Source: Flavobacteriales bacterium UBA7382 | GTDB lineage: Bacteria; Bacteroidota; Bacteroidia; Flavobacteriales_D; Sanyastnellaceae | Direction of reading: 5' to 3' | Length of the DNA: 14,657 nucleotides | Assembly (NCBI GenBank): GCA_002469765.1 | Contig: DKNS01000139.1 | Location: forward strand, 615 to 15,271 | Shown here: positions 14,116 through 14,657 of the stretch, piece after piece | Position numbering within the stretch: position 1 is the stretch's first letter | How the letters are laid out: each line of letters begins with the position of its first letter | Translations under genes and position numbers: made by a program | The notes under the pieces: generated by a model | Databases searched by the model: none | What the model saw: only the letters and a program-made list of their open reading frames with translations | Told to the model about the DNA's origin: nothing

Positions 14116-14657
14116 CAGACTTCCCAGGGTTTCATGTCAAGTTTTTTCCATGCGCCTGGTTCAAGGCTGCCCAAGTCCCACGGCCCCATGGCCACCCGGA
14201 TGAGCCTCAGGGTAGGAAGGCCGACTGCAGCAGTCATGCGTCGAACTTGCCTGTTTTTCCCCTCTGTCAGGGTTACTTCCAGCCACGAGTCTGGAACGGT
14301 TTTCCGGACGCGTATAGGGGGGACTCGATCTGGCCACTCTGGAGAAATGACCATGGCCTTGGCGCCACGTGTCACAAAGTCCTTGCCTTTGATTCTTAAT
14401 TGCAATGGGTCACGCAATTGTTGCAGCTGGTCCTCGCTCGGCGTGCCTTCAACTTGAACGTGGTAGGTGCGACCGTGTCCACGTTCGGGATCTAGAATTT
14501 GGGTTTTGAGCCTGTTGTTGTTGGTCAACAGCAGCAGGCCTTCGCTGTCCGCGTCCAACCTTCCCACCGAGTAGATGTCCTTGCTCCAAGGCAACTGGAG
14601 CGACCCAAGGCCACGCTTGTGTCCTTCGTCAGAGAATTGACTCAGAAGCCCAAAGGG
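14115..14657 (-). CDS. rluE: 23S rRNA pseudouridine synthase, RluE type (5' end beyond the window)
   Basis: Pseudouridine synthase of the RsuA/RluB/RluE/RluF family; E. coli RluE modifies U2457 in 23S rRNA. Only the C-terminal 180 residues are visible. The frame stays open to the right edge, and the first visible residues PFGLLSQFSDEG match the strand near the start of RluE-type catalytic domains. The gene is therefore cut by the window and does not begin at the in-frame TTG at 14594, which is an internal Leu codon. The catalytic Asp is in GRLDADSEGLLLLT (residues 33-46 of the fragment). The C-terminal EGKNRQVRRMTAAVGLPTL and LIRVAMGPW segments are characteristic of RluE rather than RsuA. The stop overlaps the plsC start by one base. 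How far the N terminus extends, and whether an S4 domain precedes it, cannot be seen. Confidence 0.92.
   Translation of the reverse strand, partial: PFGLLSQFSDEGHKRGLGSLQLPWSKDIYSVGRLDADSEGLLLLTNNNRLKTQILDPERGHGRTYHVQVEGTPSEDQLQQLRDPLQLRIKGKDFVTRGAKAMVISPEWPDRVPPIRVRKTVPDSWLEVTLTEGKNRQVRRMTAAVGLPTLRLIRVAMGPWDLGSLEPGAWKKLDMKPWEV

Noticed and set aside
14592..14594. TTG as the start codon of the rluE-type gene
   Set aside because: The frame continues upstream to the window edge with conserved family sequence (PFGLLSQFSDEG), so this TTG is an internal Leu codon.
1..14657. A defence island, mobile element, CRISPR array, tRNA or rRNA
   Set aside because: No transposase, integrase, terminal inverted repeats, spaced direct repeats or RNA gene signatures were seen, and gene content and codon use look uniform.

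Overview
This is a gene-dense chromosomal segment from what is most likely a member of the Bacteroidota, tentatively a Flavobacteriales-type lineage. Four things suggest this. tpiA and prmA are adjacent and overlapping, an arrangement I know from Flavobacteriia. The window holds a very large secreted protein that, from memory, belongs to an uncharacterised Bacteroidota-wide family. Its PhoD-family phosphatase is of the Bacteroidota type. Start codons also lack clear Shine-Dalgarno sequences. The DNA looks moderately GC-rich by eye (roughly mid-50s percent, not computed), and codon use looks uniform across all genes, so I see no obvious foreign island.

Layout, left to right. A secreted PhoD-like phosphatase overlaps pdxH (PLP synthesis) by one base, both on +. 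pdxH converges on rlmI with a one-base gap. rlmI (23S rRNA methyltransferase) lies downstream of recQ on -, 18 bases apart. recQ diverges from tpiA across 57 bases. tpiA overlaps prmA (ribosomal protein L11 methyltransferase) by four bases on +. A 1488-residue secreted protein of unknown function follows on +, then fadH (2,4-dienoyl-CoA reductase). The fadH 3' end overlaps by 67 bases, tail to tail, with plsC on -. plsC overlaps by one base the stop of an rluE-type 23S rRNA pseudouridine synthase that runs off the right edge.

Most of the window is housekeeping: translation maintenance (rlmI, prmA, rluE), cofactor supply (pdxH), glycolysis (tpiA), DNA repair (recQ), and lipid turnover and synthesis (fadH, plsC). 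Excluding the first 37 bases, I count 149 non-coding bases in all, and no gap exceeds 57. The candidate for undescribed biology is the 1488-residue protein (6849-11315): exported, apparently beta-rich, with an internal degenerate repeat and a winged-helix-like insert. No CRISPR array, tRNA, rRNA, insertion sequence or phage gene was seen.
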